This document shows, piece after piece, positions 34,123 to 41,994 of a stretch of DNA of 64,000 nucleotides. The translations under genes were made by a program, and so were the position numbers. How positions within the stretch are numbered: the stretch's first letter is position 1; every line of letters begins with the position of its first letter. This DNA comes from JBBQNJ01 sp038329845 (GTDB lineage Bacteria > Planctomycetota > Phycisphaerae > Tepidisphaerales > Tepidisphaeraceae): the NCBI GenBank assembly GCA_038329845.1, contig JBBQNJ010000016.1, forward strand, positions 1-64,000, read 5' to 3'. The notes under the pieces were generated by a model. It was given only the letters and a program-made list of their open reading frames with translations. It was not told the origin of the DNA and searched no databases.

Positions 34123-35667
34123 ATGCGCCATGACGAGGTGATCCCGATTCTGGACTTCGGCTCGCAGTACGCCCAGCTCATCGCTCGGCGGGTCCGCGAA
34201 AAAGGGGTCTATTCCGAGCTGGTCCGGCCCGATATTCCCGTCGACGAGCTACGAAAACTCAATCTCAAGGGACTGATCCTCTCCGGCGGTCCCAGTAGCG
34301 TCTACGAACCCAACGCCCCTCGCTGCGATCCGGGAATCTTCGATCTGGGCGTGCCGGTCCTGGGCATCTGTTACGGAATGCAACTGGGCGCGCAGATTCT
34401 CGGCGGGCAGGTCACGCCCGCCAAGGCCCGCGAGTATGGGCGGGCGCGCCTGCATGTGGCCAGCGCCGATCCGCTGCTGCATGGCATGCCGTCGGACACG
34501 ACGGTCTGGATGAGCCATGGCGATCAGATCCACGAGCTTCCCGACGACTTTCTTCCCCTGGCCACCACGCCCACCTGCCCTTACGCCGCCACCCGCCATC
34601 GCACCCGCCCGTTCTACGGCGTGCAGTTCCACCCCGAAGTGACCCACACCCCGCGCGGCCAGCAGCTTTTTCACAATTTCCTCTACGAAATCTGCCATTG
34701 CGCCGGGACCTGGACGATGGAAAACTTCATCGACCAGACCGTCCGCCGCGTGCGCGAGCAGGTGGGCGACGGAAAAGTCATCTGCGGATTGAGTGGCGGG
34801 GTCGATTCCTCCGTCGTCGCCGCGTTGCTGCACAAGGCGATCGGCGAGCAGTTGGTCTGCATCTTCGTGGACAACGGGCTGCTGCGGAAGAACGAGCGAG
34901 AACTGGTCGAAAGCACCTTCCGCGACCATTTTCACATTCAATTGCTCACCCACGATGCCACCGACCGGTTCCTCGGGGCCCTCACCGGCGTGATCGACCC
35001 TCAGCAAAAGCGGAAGGTGATCGGCAAGGAGTTCATCGACGCCTTCAAGCGCGAGGCCGGGTCGATTCCCGACGCGAGATACCTGGCCCAGGGCACGCTC
35101 TATCCCGATGTAATCGAGTCGGGCCACGGCTACGCCGGCACCGCCGCGAATATCAAGCTGCACCACAATGTCGGCGGACTGCCGGCGGAGCTGGGATTCG
35201 AGCTCGTCGAGCCGCTGCGCGAGCTGTTCAAGGACGAGGTGCGCCGGGTCGGCGAGACCCTGGGGCTGCCGGAAAATATCGTGTGGCGGCATCCGTTCCC
35301 CGGCCCGGGCCTGGCGGTGCGGATCGTGGGCGAAATCACGCCGGAACGGCTGCGCATCCTGCGCGACGCCGATGAGATCGTCCTGGAAGAACTGGTGTCG
35401 AACAATCTGTATCGTAAGACCGCGCAGGTCTTCGCGGTGCTGCTGCCGATCGGCACGGTCGGCGTGATGGGCGACGCCCGGTCGTACGATTCGGTCGTGG
35501 CGATCCGGGCCGTCGAGAGCCAGGACTTCATGACCGCCGACTGGGCGAGAATCCCCTTCGACGTTCTGGCGACGATGAGCAACCGCATCATCAACGAAGT
35601 CCGCGGCGTCAACCGCGTCGTCTATGACATCAGCTCCAAACCGCCAGCGACGATCGAATGGGAGTAA
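34123..35667 (+). CDS. guaA: GMP synthase (glutamine-hydrolysing)
   Basis: A 514-residue enzyme making GMP from XMP, ATP and glutamine. The N-terminal class I glutaminase has VLGICYGMQLGAQ (catalytic Cys) and GVQFHPEVTHT (His, Glu). The ATP-pyrophosphatase domain has the P-loop LSGGVDSSVVAALL, and the C-terminal dimerisation domain ends NEVRGVNRVVYDISSKPPATIEWE as in all GuaA. ATG 34123 (MRHDEVIPILDFGSQYAQL) fits the family; the frame opens at 34027. Monocistronic. Confidence 0.97.
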   Translation: MRHDEVIPILDFGSQYAQLIARRVREKGVYSELVRPDIPVDELRKLNLKGLILSGGPSSVYEPNAPRCDPGIFDLGVPVLGICYGMQLGAQILGGQVTPAKAREYGRARLHVASADPLLHGMPSDTTVWMSHGDQIHELPDDFLPLATTPTCPYAATRHRTRPFYGVQFHPEVTHTPRGQQLFHNFLYEICHCAGTWTMENFIDQTVRRVREQVGDGKVICGLSGGVDSSVVAALLHKAIGEQLVCIFVDNGLLRKNERELVESTFRDHFHIQLLTHDATDRFLGALTGVIDPQQKRKVIGKEFIDAFKREAGSIPDARYLAQGTLYPDVIESGHGYAGTAANIKLHHNVGGLPAELGFELVEPLRELFKDEVRRVGETLGLPENIVWRHPFPGPGLAVRIVGEITPERLRILRDADEIVLEELVSNNLYRKTAQVFAVLLPIGTVGVMGDARSYDSVVAIRAVESQDFMTADWARIPFDVLATMSNRIINEVRGVNRVVYDISSKPPATIEWE

Positions 35668-35828
35668 AGGCAACATGGTTTGAGTTCTTGTAAGTCTATT
35701 TTTGTTAACGCTTTATATCCCCACTTGTGATTTTCCATAATTTGCCTCTAGAATAAGGTAAAGGTGTTTTATCTTATTTGCCGGTGACTGAGATGTCTGA
35801 ATGGAGGGTACGGGCGGGGAGGGTGCCA

Positions 35829-37409
35829 ATGCGAGGCGGGGCGAGAGCGCTGGGAATCATCGCGGTCTGCTGCGGGATTTATCTGTTGGCGATGCCGGGG
35901 GCGCCGCCGCTGGCGCGGACGCAGGAGGCGCGGGTTCTGGAGACGGCGCGGGAGATGCTCGATGCACCCGCGAAGCAATGGCTGATCCCGCGCCTCAACG
36001 GACAGGTGCGGCTGCAAAAGCCGCCGTTGGCGTATTGGATCGCCGCCGGCGCGTACATTGCGGCGGGATCGGTCTCGACGGCGATCGGGCGCATTCCGTT
36101 CATGGTCACGGCGATCCTGACGCTGATCTTGACGATCTGGCTCGCCCGCCAATTGTTCGGCAACGGCGCAGCGGCCTGGTCGGCGATCGTGCTGGGCGGA
36201 TCGTTCCTCTTCTACCGCCACGGAAGACTCGCCGAGACCGACATCCTCGTCACGCTGATGATCACCGGCGCGATCATCGCCTTCTGGCGAGCGATCGGGA
36301 TGCCGCGCGATCACGTTGAACGTCCCAATCTTTGGCTGCATATCGGGGCATTGTGCTGTGGCGGAGCCGTGCTGGCCAAGGGATTGCCCGCGGTGTTCCC
36401 GCTGCTGTTTGTGCTTGGCATGGCGATCCATCGGCGCGATTCTCGCCCGCTGGGGCGGCTGGTGTGGAGCGGGGCATTGCTCTCGGCGATCGCGCTGGCG
36501 GGGCCGTGGTTTGTGTATATCTGGGCGGTGGGTGATTCTGGCGTTCTGACGCGCGAGATCTCGATCGCCGCCGCCGGGCAAGGCCATCACGGCTCGGTTT
36601 GGCAGTATCTGGGTGATCTGCTGGTCTCGACGGCGCCATGGACGTGGGCAGCGCTGATCGGCCTCTGGGCGGCGATCCGACATGTTCGGCGCGATTCGCG
36701 GCTGGGCGGGCTGCTGATCTGGCTGGCGGCGGTACTCGTTCCGCTGTTTCTAGCTGGACAAAAGCAGCGGCACTATCTCCTGCCGGCGATGCCGGCGCTG
36801 GCATGCATCGCGGGCTGGTGGATCGACCGGGGATTGCGCGCCGGGCCGCGGGCGTTTTCCCGCAAGGCGATCGGCGCGATCCTTAGCGCCGCGGCGATCG
36901 CGGCGATCCCGGCCGGCGCTGCGCTGGTGGTCTGGGCCGCCCGGCGACCTTGGCCCGGCGGCGATCCGCGGCGGACCATGTCGATCATCGCGGCGGCGCT
37001 GTTGGCGATACTCACGGTGGCGCGGCTGACGCGCCTGTCACTCGCCGGACAGCTTCGGATTTTCGCCGCTATATCGGCGATTCTGCTGGCCATGGGCAAC
37101 ACGCTTTGGATGCCGGCCTCGAATCCCTTCAACGCCGCCGACGCCGCATCGCGGATCACCCAGAGCACCGAAGGCAATCGGATCGCATTCCTCGGGACGC
37201 CGCATATCCCGCTGATCTTCGAGATGCGCCGGATTATTCCGCTTTTCGAAGATGCCGGCGAGTTGCACGATCCAGCCGTCGCCAATCGGCCCCTGAGCCT
37301 CATCGCTGTCACGGACAACGACAGGCCCCCCCTTCCGCCGGACGCGAAATGGCGGGCGGTCCTCACGCTTTGCGGCGCCGATGAGACCTTCACCGTTTTT
37401 GAGAAATAG
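35829..37409 (+). CDS. GT39/ArnT-like membrane glycosyltransferase
   Basis: A 526-residue GT-C enzyme using a polyprenyl-phosphate sugar donor. The first periplasmic loop carries the acidic motif in PPLARTQEARVLETAREML and then WLIPRLNGQVRLQKPPLAYW, which is the ArnT/PMT hallmark (L-N-G-x-x-x-x-x-KPPL-x-YW). Around 12 hydrophobic helices follow, then a short soluble C-terminal domain. ATG 35829 was chosen because GGGGAGGG lies 6 nt upstream; ATG 35793 is an alternative. The ~110 bp before it (35680-35780) is unusually AT-rich and probably contains the promoter. Acceptor (lipid or protein) unknown. Confidence 0.88.
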   Translation: MRGGARALGIIAVCCGIYLLAMPGAPPLARTQEARVLETAREMLDAPAKQWLIPRLNGQVRLQKPPLAYWIAAGAYIAAGSVSTAIGRIPFMVTAILTLILTIWLARQLFGNGAAAWSAIVLGGSFLFYRHGRLAETDILVTLMITGAIIAFWRAIGMPRDHVERPNLWLHIGALCCGGAVLAKGLPAVFPLLFVLGMAIHRRDSRPLGRLVWSGALLSAIALAGPWFVYIWAVGDSGVLTREISIAAAGQGHHGSVWQYLGDLLVSTAPWTWAALIGLWAAIRHVRRDSRLGGLLIWLAAVLVPLFLAGQKQRHYLLPAMPALACIAGWWIDRGLRAGPRAFSRKAIGAILSAAAIAAIPAGAALVVWAARRPWPGGDPRRTMSIIAAALLAILTVARLTRLSLAGQLRIFAAISAILLAMGNTLWMPASNPFNAADAASRITQSTEGNRIAFLGTPHIPLIFEMRRIIPLFEDAGELHDPAVANRPLSLIAVTDNDRPPLPPDAKWRAVLTLCGADETFTVFEK

Positions 37410-37480
37410 CCACGCCGGCGATCCTCGCACCGCCCCGGCGGCGGCGGGTTCGAGGCCGGGACGGACGGCTTTGGCGACTG

Positions 37481-37672
37481 GCGGCTCACATCGCCCCGGC
37501 ATCCGTGGATTCGAGAGCGCCTCGGTGGCGGGAGCGTGACCAGCCTGCCTGGGTGGCTCACATCGCGCCGGCGGCCGCGGGTTCGAGAGCGCCTCGATGG
37601 CGGGAGCGTGACCAGCCTGCCTGGGCGGCTCACATCGCCCCGGCATCCGCGGGTTCGAGAGCGCGGCTCCAG
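37481..37672. repeat. 72 bp tandem repeat at the end of the deoxyhypusine-synthase-like gene
   Basis: Units begin with G(C/T)GGCTCACATCGC at 37481, 37553 and 37625, exactly 72 bp apart; the third is incomplete and forms the last ~12 codons and stop of the deoxyhypusine-synthase-like gene on the minus strand. A diverged fourth copy precedes at about 37425-37480. Each unit contains the DHS-type gene tail (LEPADAGAM-stop on the minus strand) or a variant of it plus CGGGAGCGTGACCAGCCTGC. It appears that the gene end has been duplicated with the repeat. Confidence 0.8.
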
Positions 37673-38268
37673 CGCCGCTCGGGACGGGCCTGCCACCCCT
37701 TCTTGTGATAGGCGTATCCCACGATCAGTGGGACGGCCAAAGTCGCTTCGCTGAAGACCATCTGTTCGTATACCGTGTCCACCTTCCCCCAGCTCGAGGC
37801 CTCTTTCAGCGTGCTGCTGCTCAACGCCCCGTCGCGCACATCGGCGACCGTGACCTGCACGGCGTACTTGTGCATCGGAGCATCATGGCCCAATACCTCG
37901 GCACAGACCACGATGTCCTGCGTGAAATTCTTCGGCACGCCCCCGCCGATCATGAACAGGCCCGTCTCCGTGTTCTGAATCTTCAGTTGAGTCAGTTCGT
38001 GAAAATCCTTGCCGCCGTCCCAGCTCAGGCACGGCTGATCGCCCTTGGCCGCCCGCAGCGCCACCAGGCCGAAACCCGCCGAGCAATCGCTGAACGCCGG
38101 GCAGAAAATCGGTACATCCTTCTTGAACGCCTCGTAGATAATCGAATCGTCGCATTTCGGCCCGCCCTGGCGATCGAGATAGGCGCCGAACTCGCGCAGC
38201 AATTCTCGCGAGCTGTACGGTCGGGCTTTGAGGGACTCGAATATCTTCTGCGTAGTCTCGTCGCACAC
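37630..38268 (-). CDS. Deoxyhypusine synthase-like protein, C-terminal part
   Basis: 212 codons from a GTG at 38268, holding the NAD-binding and catalytic half of a deoxyhypusine-synthase-family enzyme: VCDETTQKIFESLKARPYSSRELLREFGAYL, DVPIFCPAFSDCSAGFGL, FMIGGGVPKNFTQDIVV and the active-site Lys in EASSWGKVDTVYEQMVFSEATLAVPLIVGY. It is in the same frame as the gene just upstream, separated only by one TAG and four codons (EELR). GGAGGAA lies 8 nt before the GTG, so separate translation is possible. The last ~12 codons are the tandem repeat. Bacterial members probably make deoxyhypusine-like or homospermidine products from spermidine or putrescine; substrate not known here. Confidence 0.8.
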   Translation of the reverse strand: MCDETTQKIFESLKARPYSSRELLREFGAYLDRQGGPKCDDSIIYEAFKKDVPIFCPAFSDCSAGFGLVALRAAKGDQPCLSWDGGKDFHELTQLKIQNTETGLFMIGGGVPKNFTQDIVVCAEVLGHDAPMHKYAVQVTVADVRDGALSSSTLKEASSWGKVDTVYEQMVFSEATLAVPLIVGYAYHKKGWQARPERRWSRALEPADAGAM

Positions 38269-38280
38269 TCGCAGTTCCTC

Positions 38281-38748
38281 CTAGTCGATCAGCGTGTCGT
38301 AGATACGATCGATCGCCAGCTCGCGCAGCTCCCCGTCATGCAATCCGCTCTTGAGCTTCTCATCGGCGATGTAATGGCGGAATCCCAGTGCCTCGAAGAA
38401 GTCCTGGTCCACCATGTTGGCCCCGGTGCTGACAATCGCATCGACCATGTTGTGGCGGATCATGTCCACGATCACCTTCTTCAGCCCGGCGCTGATCAGG
38501 GACCCGGCCAGGCAGAGGATCACCGCGCATTCAGTATCGCGCAGCATCCGATCGTAGATGCCGGCGGCCCGATGCAGATCGCGGCTGGAAAAGGCCATTC
38601 GCCCCATCGCCTCGACCACCGCTACGACCTGCGGGTTGACGGTGATGTCGATGTGTTCGATGGTCTGATCGAGATACGCCTTCTTGGCGCCCTTGTCCTG
38701 GCGGGCCTTGAGCGGCGTGGTGTTCAGCGTGGTGTCGGATTGGGTCAT
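38281..38748 (-). CDS. Deoxyhypusine synthase-like protein, N-terminal part (ends at in-frame TAG)
   Basis: 155 codons from ATG 38748 (AAGGAA 7 nt upstream), ending RIYDTLID-TAG. It contains the first half of the fold: AYLDQTIEHIDIT, AFSSRDLHRAAGIYDRML, CAVILCLAGSLISAGLKKVIVDMIRHNMVDAIVSTGANMVDQDFFEALG. In intact homologues the sequence continues YDT-x-ID(E/D)EELRVCDET without a break, and here EELRVCDET follows in frame directly after the TAG. Together the two parts make a full-length (~370 residue) protein. It may be a nonsense mutation, a sequencing error, a truly split gene or stop-codon recoding. Confidence 0.8.
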   Translation of the reverse strand: MTQSDTTLNTTPLKARQDKGAKKAYLDQTIEHIDITVNPQVVAVVEAMGRMAFSSRDLHRAAGIYDRMLRDTECAVILCLAGSLISAGLKKVIVDMIRHNMVDAIVSTGANMVDQDFFEALGFRHYIADEKLKSGLHDGELRELAIDRIYDTLID

Positions 38749-38814
38749 GACGAGATTCCTTTAGGAAAAGGCTCTATTTTCGGCGGCAATGCCGGCGGGA
38801 CGCTCCCGCGTAAC

Positions 38815-38884
38815 AAAAAGCCACCGCGCCCCGCTACGGCGTGTTCACCCGGAAACACCCGCCATCGCGGCGCTCGGTGGCTTT
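38815..38884 (-). ncRNA. Long structured hairpin with U-tract upstream of the deoxyhypusine-synthase-like gene
   Basis: AAAGCCACCG (38817-38826) pairs with CGGTGGCTTT (38875-38884); the inner arms GCGCC (38826-38830) and GGCGC (38869-38873) and GGCGTGTT / AACACCCGCC extend the stem. Read on the minus strand the hairpin ends in CTTTTTG, like a terminator, 67 nt before the gene start. It may be a terminator/attenuator in the leader of that gene or a dispersed repeat. The rest of the 38749-39039 gap shows no gene. Confidence 0.55.
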
Positions 38885-39027
38885 GACAACAGCCTATTGT
38901 GCGAAGGCAGTCACGTCCGAGTCAAGCGACGGTTCCAAGAAAATACAAACGGGCACCTGCCACCGCCGCCTGTACGCCCGCAAGAGTCTGTATGCCTTGT
39001 GTTCGGGCCTGTTGGCGTGAGGCCGGT

Positions 39028-39033
39028 TATAAT
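39028..39033 (+). promoter_or_regulatory. -10 element (TATAAT) 6 nt before a start codon
   Basis: Perfect TATAAT, 6 nt (aagtcc), then GTG 39040. No ribosome site. Candidate leaderless start of the antitoxin-like gene. Confidence 0.6.
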
Positions 39034-39039
39034 AAGTCC

Positions 39040-39273
39040 GTGAATTGGCAAGAGCGAATCAGCGTCGATCCGGCAGTGTGTCACGGCAAGGCGTGCGTCA
39101 AGGGAACCCGGGTCATGGCGTCGGTCATCCTGGACAATCTCGCATCGGGCCTCGGCGGCGACGAGATCGCCGAGGCCTACCATGTCGGTGCCGAAGACAT
39201 CCGGGCGGTCTTGATGTACGCGGCAGCGCTGGCCAAAGAACGGGTCGTGTCGGTGCGTGCGGAGACGGCGTGA
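39040..39273 (+). CDS. DUF433-family antitoxin-like protein
   Basis: A 77-residue protein of the DUF433 family: WQERISVDPAVCHGKACVKGTRVMASVILDNLASGLGGDEIAEAYHVGAEDIRAVLMYAAALAKE. The pattern I-x-x-x-P-x-x-x-(G)GKxC-x-x-GTR-x-x-V and the winged-helix-like C-terminal half are diagnostic. DUF433 genes usually precede a DUF5615 PIN-like gene, forming a presumed toxin-antitoxin pair; that is the case here (GTG/TGA overlap of 4 nt). The GTG at 39040 lies 6 nt after a TATAAT box. Confidence 0.88.
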   Translation: MNWQERISVDPAVCHGKACVKGTRVMASVILDNLASGLGGDEIAEAYHVGAEDIRAVLMYAAALAKERVVSVRAETA

Positions 39274-39626
39274 TTCGATTGGAGATTAATGAAAACGTCC
39301 ATCCGGAGGTTGCGGCGTTGCTCAGAAACCACGGCCATGATGTGCTGACCGTCTGGGATCAGTCGATGCGGGGTGCCAGCGATATGGAACTGGTTCGAAC
39401 CTGTCGAGTCGAATCGCGGGCTCTGGTGACGCTGGACTTGGATTTCGCCGATGTCCGGGCGTATTCGCCCAAAGAGCACGCCGGCATCGTCGTTTTGCGC
39501 CCCAAGAGCCAATCGCGCGACGACGTGCTCGACGCCGTGGGCCGGTTAGTTCCCCTGTTGCGAACCCCGGGCCTCGCCGGCCAGCTTTGGATCGTGGATG
39601 GGCATCAAGTGCGAATGCGAGAGTAA
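39270..39626 (+). CDS. DUF5615 PIN-like toxin candidate
   Basis: A 118-residue protein of the DUF5615 family, a PIN-like nuclease fold: MIRLEINENVHPEVAALLRNHGHDVLTVWDQSMRGASDMELVRTCRVESRALVTLDLDFADVRAYSP-x-x-x-x-GIVVLR. Acidic residues expected at the active site are present (E5, E8, D43-type in ASDMEL, and D-L-D in TLDLDF). The GTG start overlaps the stop of the DUF433 gene, so the two are translationally coupled. Likely RNase toxin, inferred from family and context only. Confidence 0.85.
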   Translation: MIRLEINENVHPEVAALLRNHGHDVLTVWDQSMRGASDMELVRTCRVESRALVTLDLDFADVRAYSPKEHAGIVVLRPKSQSRDDVLDAVGRLVPLLRTPGLAGQLWIVDGHQVRMRE

Positions 39627-39716
39627 GATGCCAAGCCACGCACCGCGACTCGGCTTGGGGATTCAACGTCGCTTGACGTGCCGACGGTTTAATGACATCG
39701 CCCCGCGATCGGCCCT

Positions 39717-40697
39717 TCATCGCAGCAGGGGAACTTGATAGCGGTAGTTGTAGATGAAATCGGCTCGCTTGGCGGTTTTCTCGGCGGCTTGGATGGCCGG
39801 GGCCACACGCGATTCTTCTTCCCCCAAGTCGCGGGCGAGTTGGCGCATCGGCTCGGGGACGGCCATCGTGGCGGCGGCGATTCGCTTGAGTTCCTTGATG
39901 TCCACCGACGTCAATCCGGCGTGTTCGGTCACCAAATAATTCCCCCCGCCTACCGTCCGCTCGACCTTCACCAAGGTCATGGCTTGCTTGAAGATCGCGT
40001 CGCACTGGTCGTGCGCCGCATCCATCGACGCTTTCACGCGCTCGATCGCCAGGTCGGCGATTTCGTCGGCGATCTTGGTTGTTTCGGCACCGGCGCCGGT
40101 GGCGTACATCTCGACGGCGCGGAGGTCGCCGACGCCCTTCGCCGCCTGCATCAACGGTGCCAACGTGGTGGCCTTCTTGGCGGATTCGAGCTTGGGGCGC
40201 AGCGCCGCCAACTCGTCCGCCAGCAGCGCCGACGCCGCCTCTTTGCGCTTTTCCGGATCGATCACGTCGATCGGCTCGGCGGGTTTTCCTTCCGAAGACT
40301 TGGGGACAAACGTCCCCGAGCGCGAGCGCCGCATCAGGAATTCCTGTGCCTGATACCGTTGTCGCTCGGCACCGGACGCGGCCTTGGCGGCCTGGGCGAA
40401 CGCCTCGGTCGCGGGGGCCGGGGATTTCATGCGCAGATGCGCCTCGGCCTTCAGCGCCCAGACCTCGGCCCGCGGGTACGGCTCGGCCGCCGCGCCTTTA
40501 AGCGCCAACACGCGGGCCGTCTGCTGAATCACTTCGAGATTCTCCCCCCGCCCGAGCATCGCCCGCAGTTCGGGCAGCGTCGCAAGGCCCCCCGATTTCG
40601 CGATGCTCCCAGACGGCGCAGATGTCGGCGCTTCGGCAAACGTCCACCCCGCCAATGCCGCGTTCACCATCAGAAGAATTGCCAGATATCGCATCAT
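39717..40697 (-). CDS. Secreted hypothetical protein (TPR-like, Ala-rich)
   Basis: About 326 residues. Signal peptide MMRYLAILLMVNAALAGWTFAEA, then helical, Ala-rich repeats resembling tetratricopeptide motifs (LPELRAMLGRGENLEVIQQTARVLALKGAAAEPYPRAEVWALKAEAHLRMKSPAPATEAFAQAAKAA) and a longer helical region with no recognised motif. ATG 40697 is preceded by AAGGCAA. No relation to its neighbours is evident. Not recognised as a known family. Confidence 0.7.
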   Translation of the reverse strand: MMRYLAILLMVNAALAGWTFAEAPTSAPSGSIAKSGGLATLPELRAMLGRGENLEVIQQTARVLALKGAAAEPYPRAEVWALKAEAHLRMKSPAPATEAFAQAAKAASGAERQRYQAQEFLMRRSRSGTFVPKSSEGKPAEPIDVIDPEKRKEAASALLADELAALRPKLESAKKATTLAPLMQAAKGVGDLRAVEMYATGAGAETTKIADEIADLAIERVKASMDAAHDQCDAIFKQAMTLVKVERTVGGGNYLVTEHAGLTSVDIKELKRIAAATMAVPEPMRQLARDLGEEESRVAPAIQAAEKTAKRADFIYNYRYQVPLLR

Positions 40698-40739
40698 GGG
40701 TTGCCTTGATTGATCACCAACAACGATACCGTCGCAGCG

Positions 40740-40836
40740 CCAATCCGTCCATGGAACCATTCAGATCGTCCTGGTTCGGGACGACCTTCCGGCACACCAG
40801 CCGCTGGCGGCACCAATCCGTCCATGGAACCATTCA
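40740..40836. repeat. Pair of 24 bp exact direct repeats
   Basis: CCAATCCGTCCATGGAACCA, extended by TTCA, occurs at 40740-40763 and 40813-40836, 73 bp apart, between the secreted protein gene and its minus-strand neighbour. Both copies contain the palindrome CCATGG. They could be regulator binding sites or an array of two repeats. Confidence 0.7.
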
Positions 40837-40888
40837 TATTCCCAGCCAGAGGCGTGCGGTCGGCGGGCGCGCCCGATCCTCTGGCGGG

Positions 40889-41671
40889 CTAACGCCAGGC
40901 GGCGGTTCCCGCCAGGGATCGCGCTGTGTCGGCGAGCCGTTGGTGCGCCAGTTCGCACGCGTAATCTACGCGGATCGCTCGTCGATACGCCGCGATCCGC
41001 GCCCGCGGATCCGCCGTGGTGTCGGCGGCGAGTACGAACGGCGCGCTGAGCTGCTCCCACAAGCTCATCACCTCGGCGACGGCTCGGGGATCGCCGCGGC
41101 GGGCGCCGGCGGGGATCGCGTCCAGCGCCAGCACGATGCTATGAGCCGGCAATTCATCGCGCAACTGCTCGAGCGATCGCGGCTCGGGCGGTGGAAGGCT
41201 CGCATCCTCCAGCGGCACGATCGCCACTGCCCCCGCGTGATCGACCCCCGGCGGATACACCGCCCCTAATAGCGTTTCGACATACAACCCGTGTTCGCGC
41301 TGCAGGGCCCGAACCTGCCGTGCCGGTGCGACCGATCCCCAGCCGGCCACGAGCAACTGACCCTGCGGGAAATTTTCGATAACGTGGAGAGCATCGATCC
41401 GATCCTGCGGCCCCGCGGCGATCAAGTCCAGGCGCACCACTCCCTCGGCACAGCGCTGGCGTCGCTGCCGGCGGGCCTCCTGCAGCGGCATATACAACCG
41501 GGCAAGGGTGTCAAAGTCATCGCCGGCGAGGAGTTCGGCCTCCTCGAGAAGCCGCTGGGCACCGAGATAGTCCATGTGCGACAGCCGCTCCTGCCCGCGC
41601 TGGCAGAGCGATTGAAGGATCGAATCGTCCATAACGGATTGTATCCTCGCCAGTCGCGCCGGATCTTCCAT
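40889..41671 (-). CDS. Hypothetical protein with helical N terminus
   Basis: 260 residues from ATG 41671 (MEDPARLARIQSVMDDS). Residues 10-60 are charged and helical (SLCQRGQERLSHMDYLGAQRLLEEAELLAGDDFDTLARLYMPLQEARRQRRQRC), like a TPR pair. Residues 70-180 are an alpha/beta region (HVIENFPQGQLLVAGWGSVAPA, AGAVAIVPLEDA, HSIVLALDAIPAGA) and the last 40 residues are helical. No known motif. The open frame reads upstream through MITE copy 2, which is clearly not coding. Not recognised; a cytosolic protein. Confidence 0.65.
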   Translation of the reverse strand: MEDPARLARIQSVMDDSILQSLCQRGQERLSHMDYLGAQRLLEEAELLAGDDFDTLARLYMPLQEARRQRRQRCAEGVVRLDLIAAGPQDRIDALHVIENFPQGQLLVAGWGSVAPARQVRALQREHGLYVETLLGAVYPPGVDHAGAVAIVPLEDASLPPPEPRSLEQLRDELPAHSIVLALDAIPAGARRGDPRAVAEVMSLWEQLSAPFVLAADTTADPRARIAAYRRAIRVDYACELAHQRLADTARSLAGTAAWR

Positions 41672-41730
41672 TGGCGATGCAAACCGCGTCCCGGCGACGG
41701 CGGCCCGCACACACTCGAGTAGCCCGAAAG

Positions 41731-41852
41731 AAAAAGGGGACGCGCTTCTTTTTTTACAGCATACTATAGTTACACTATAATTATCATCTTTTAATTCAGC
41801 GTAAATGCGAAACAGTGGCCAATATGCCAAGAAATAAGCGCGTCCCCTTTTT
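41731..41852. mobile_element. AT-rich MITE-like element, copy 2
   Basis: About 122 bp with ends AAAAAGGGGACGCGCTTCTT (41731) and AAGCGCGTCCCCTTTTT (ending 41852), one or two mismatches near the right arm (aagaaATAAGCGCG). The core (CAGCATACTATAGTTACACTATAATTATCATC...) is AT-rich and unlike the cores of copies 1 and 3. Sits between divergent genes. Confidence 0.85.
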
Positions 41853-41994
41853 ACGTTCTCGACTGATTTCGAGCGCTGCCCCAAAATTTTAAGCACGCCG
41901 TAATGAATCGATGGTTCATCGTCGATTGCCGCCGTGGCGTTGTCCCGATACATTCTCGGTGCGCTGGGGGATTCCCCATGCGGCGCGAAAAATC

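Noticed and set aside
37038..37646. A minus-strand frame with a 24-residue repeat
   Set aside because: The repeat arises from the 72 bp DNA repeat, and the rest is opposite the GT39 gene. It has no ribosome site.
37481..37672. Possible CRISPR array
   Set aside because: Units are 72 bp throughout with no alternation of constant repeats and variable spacers, and no cas genes occur in the window.
41672..41953. N-terminal extension of the hypothetical protein gene
   Set aside because: The extension reads straight through MITE copy 2, so it is an accidental open frame.
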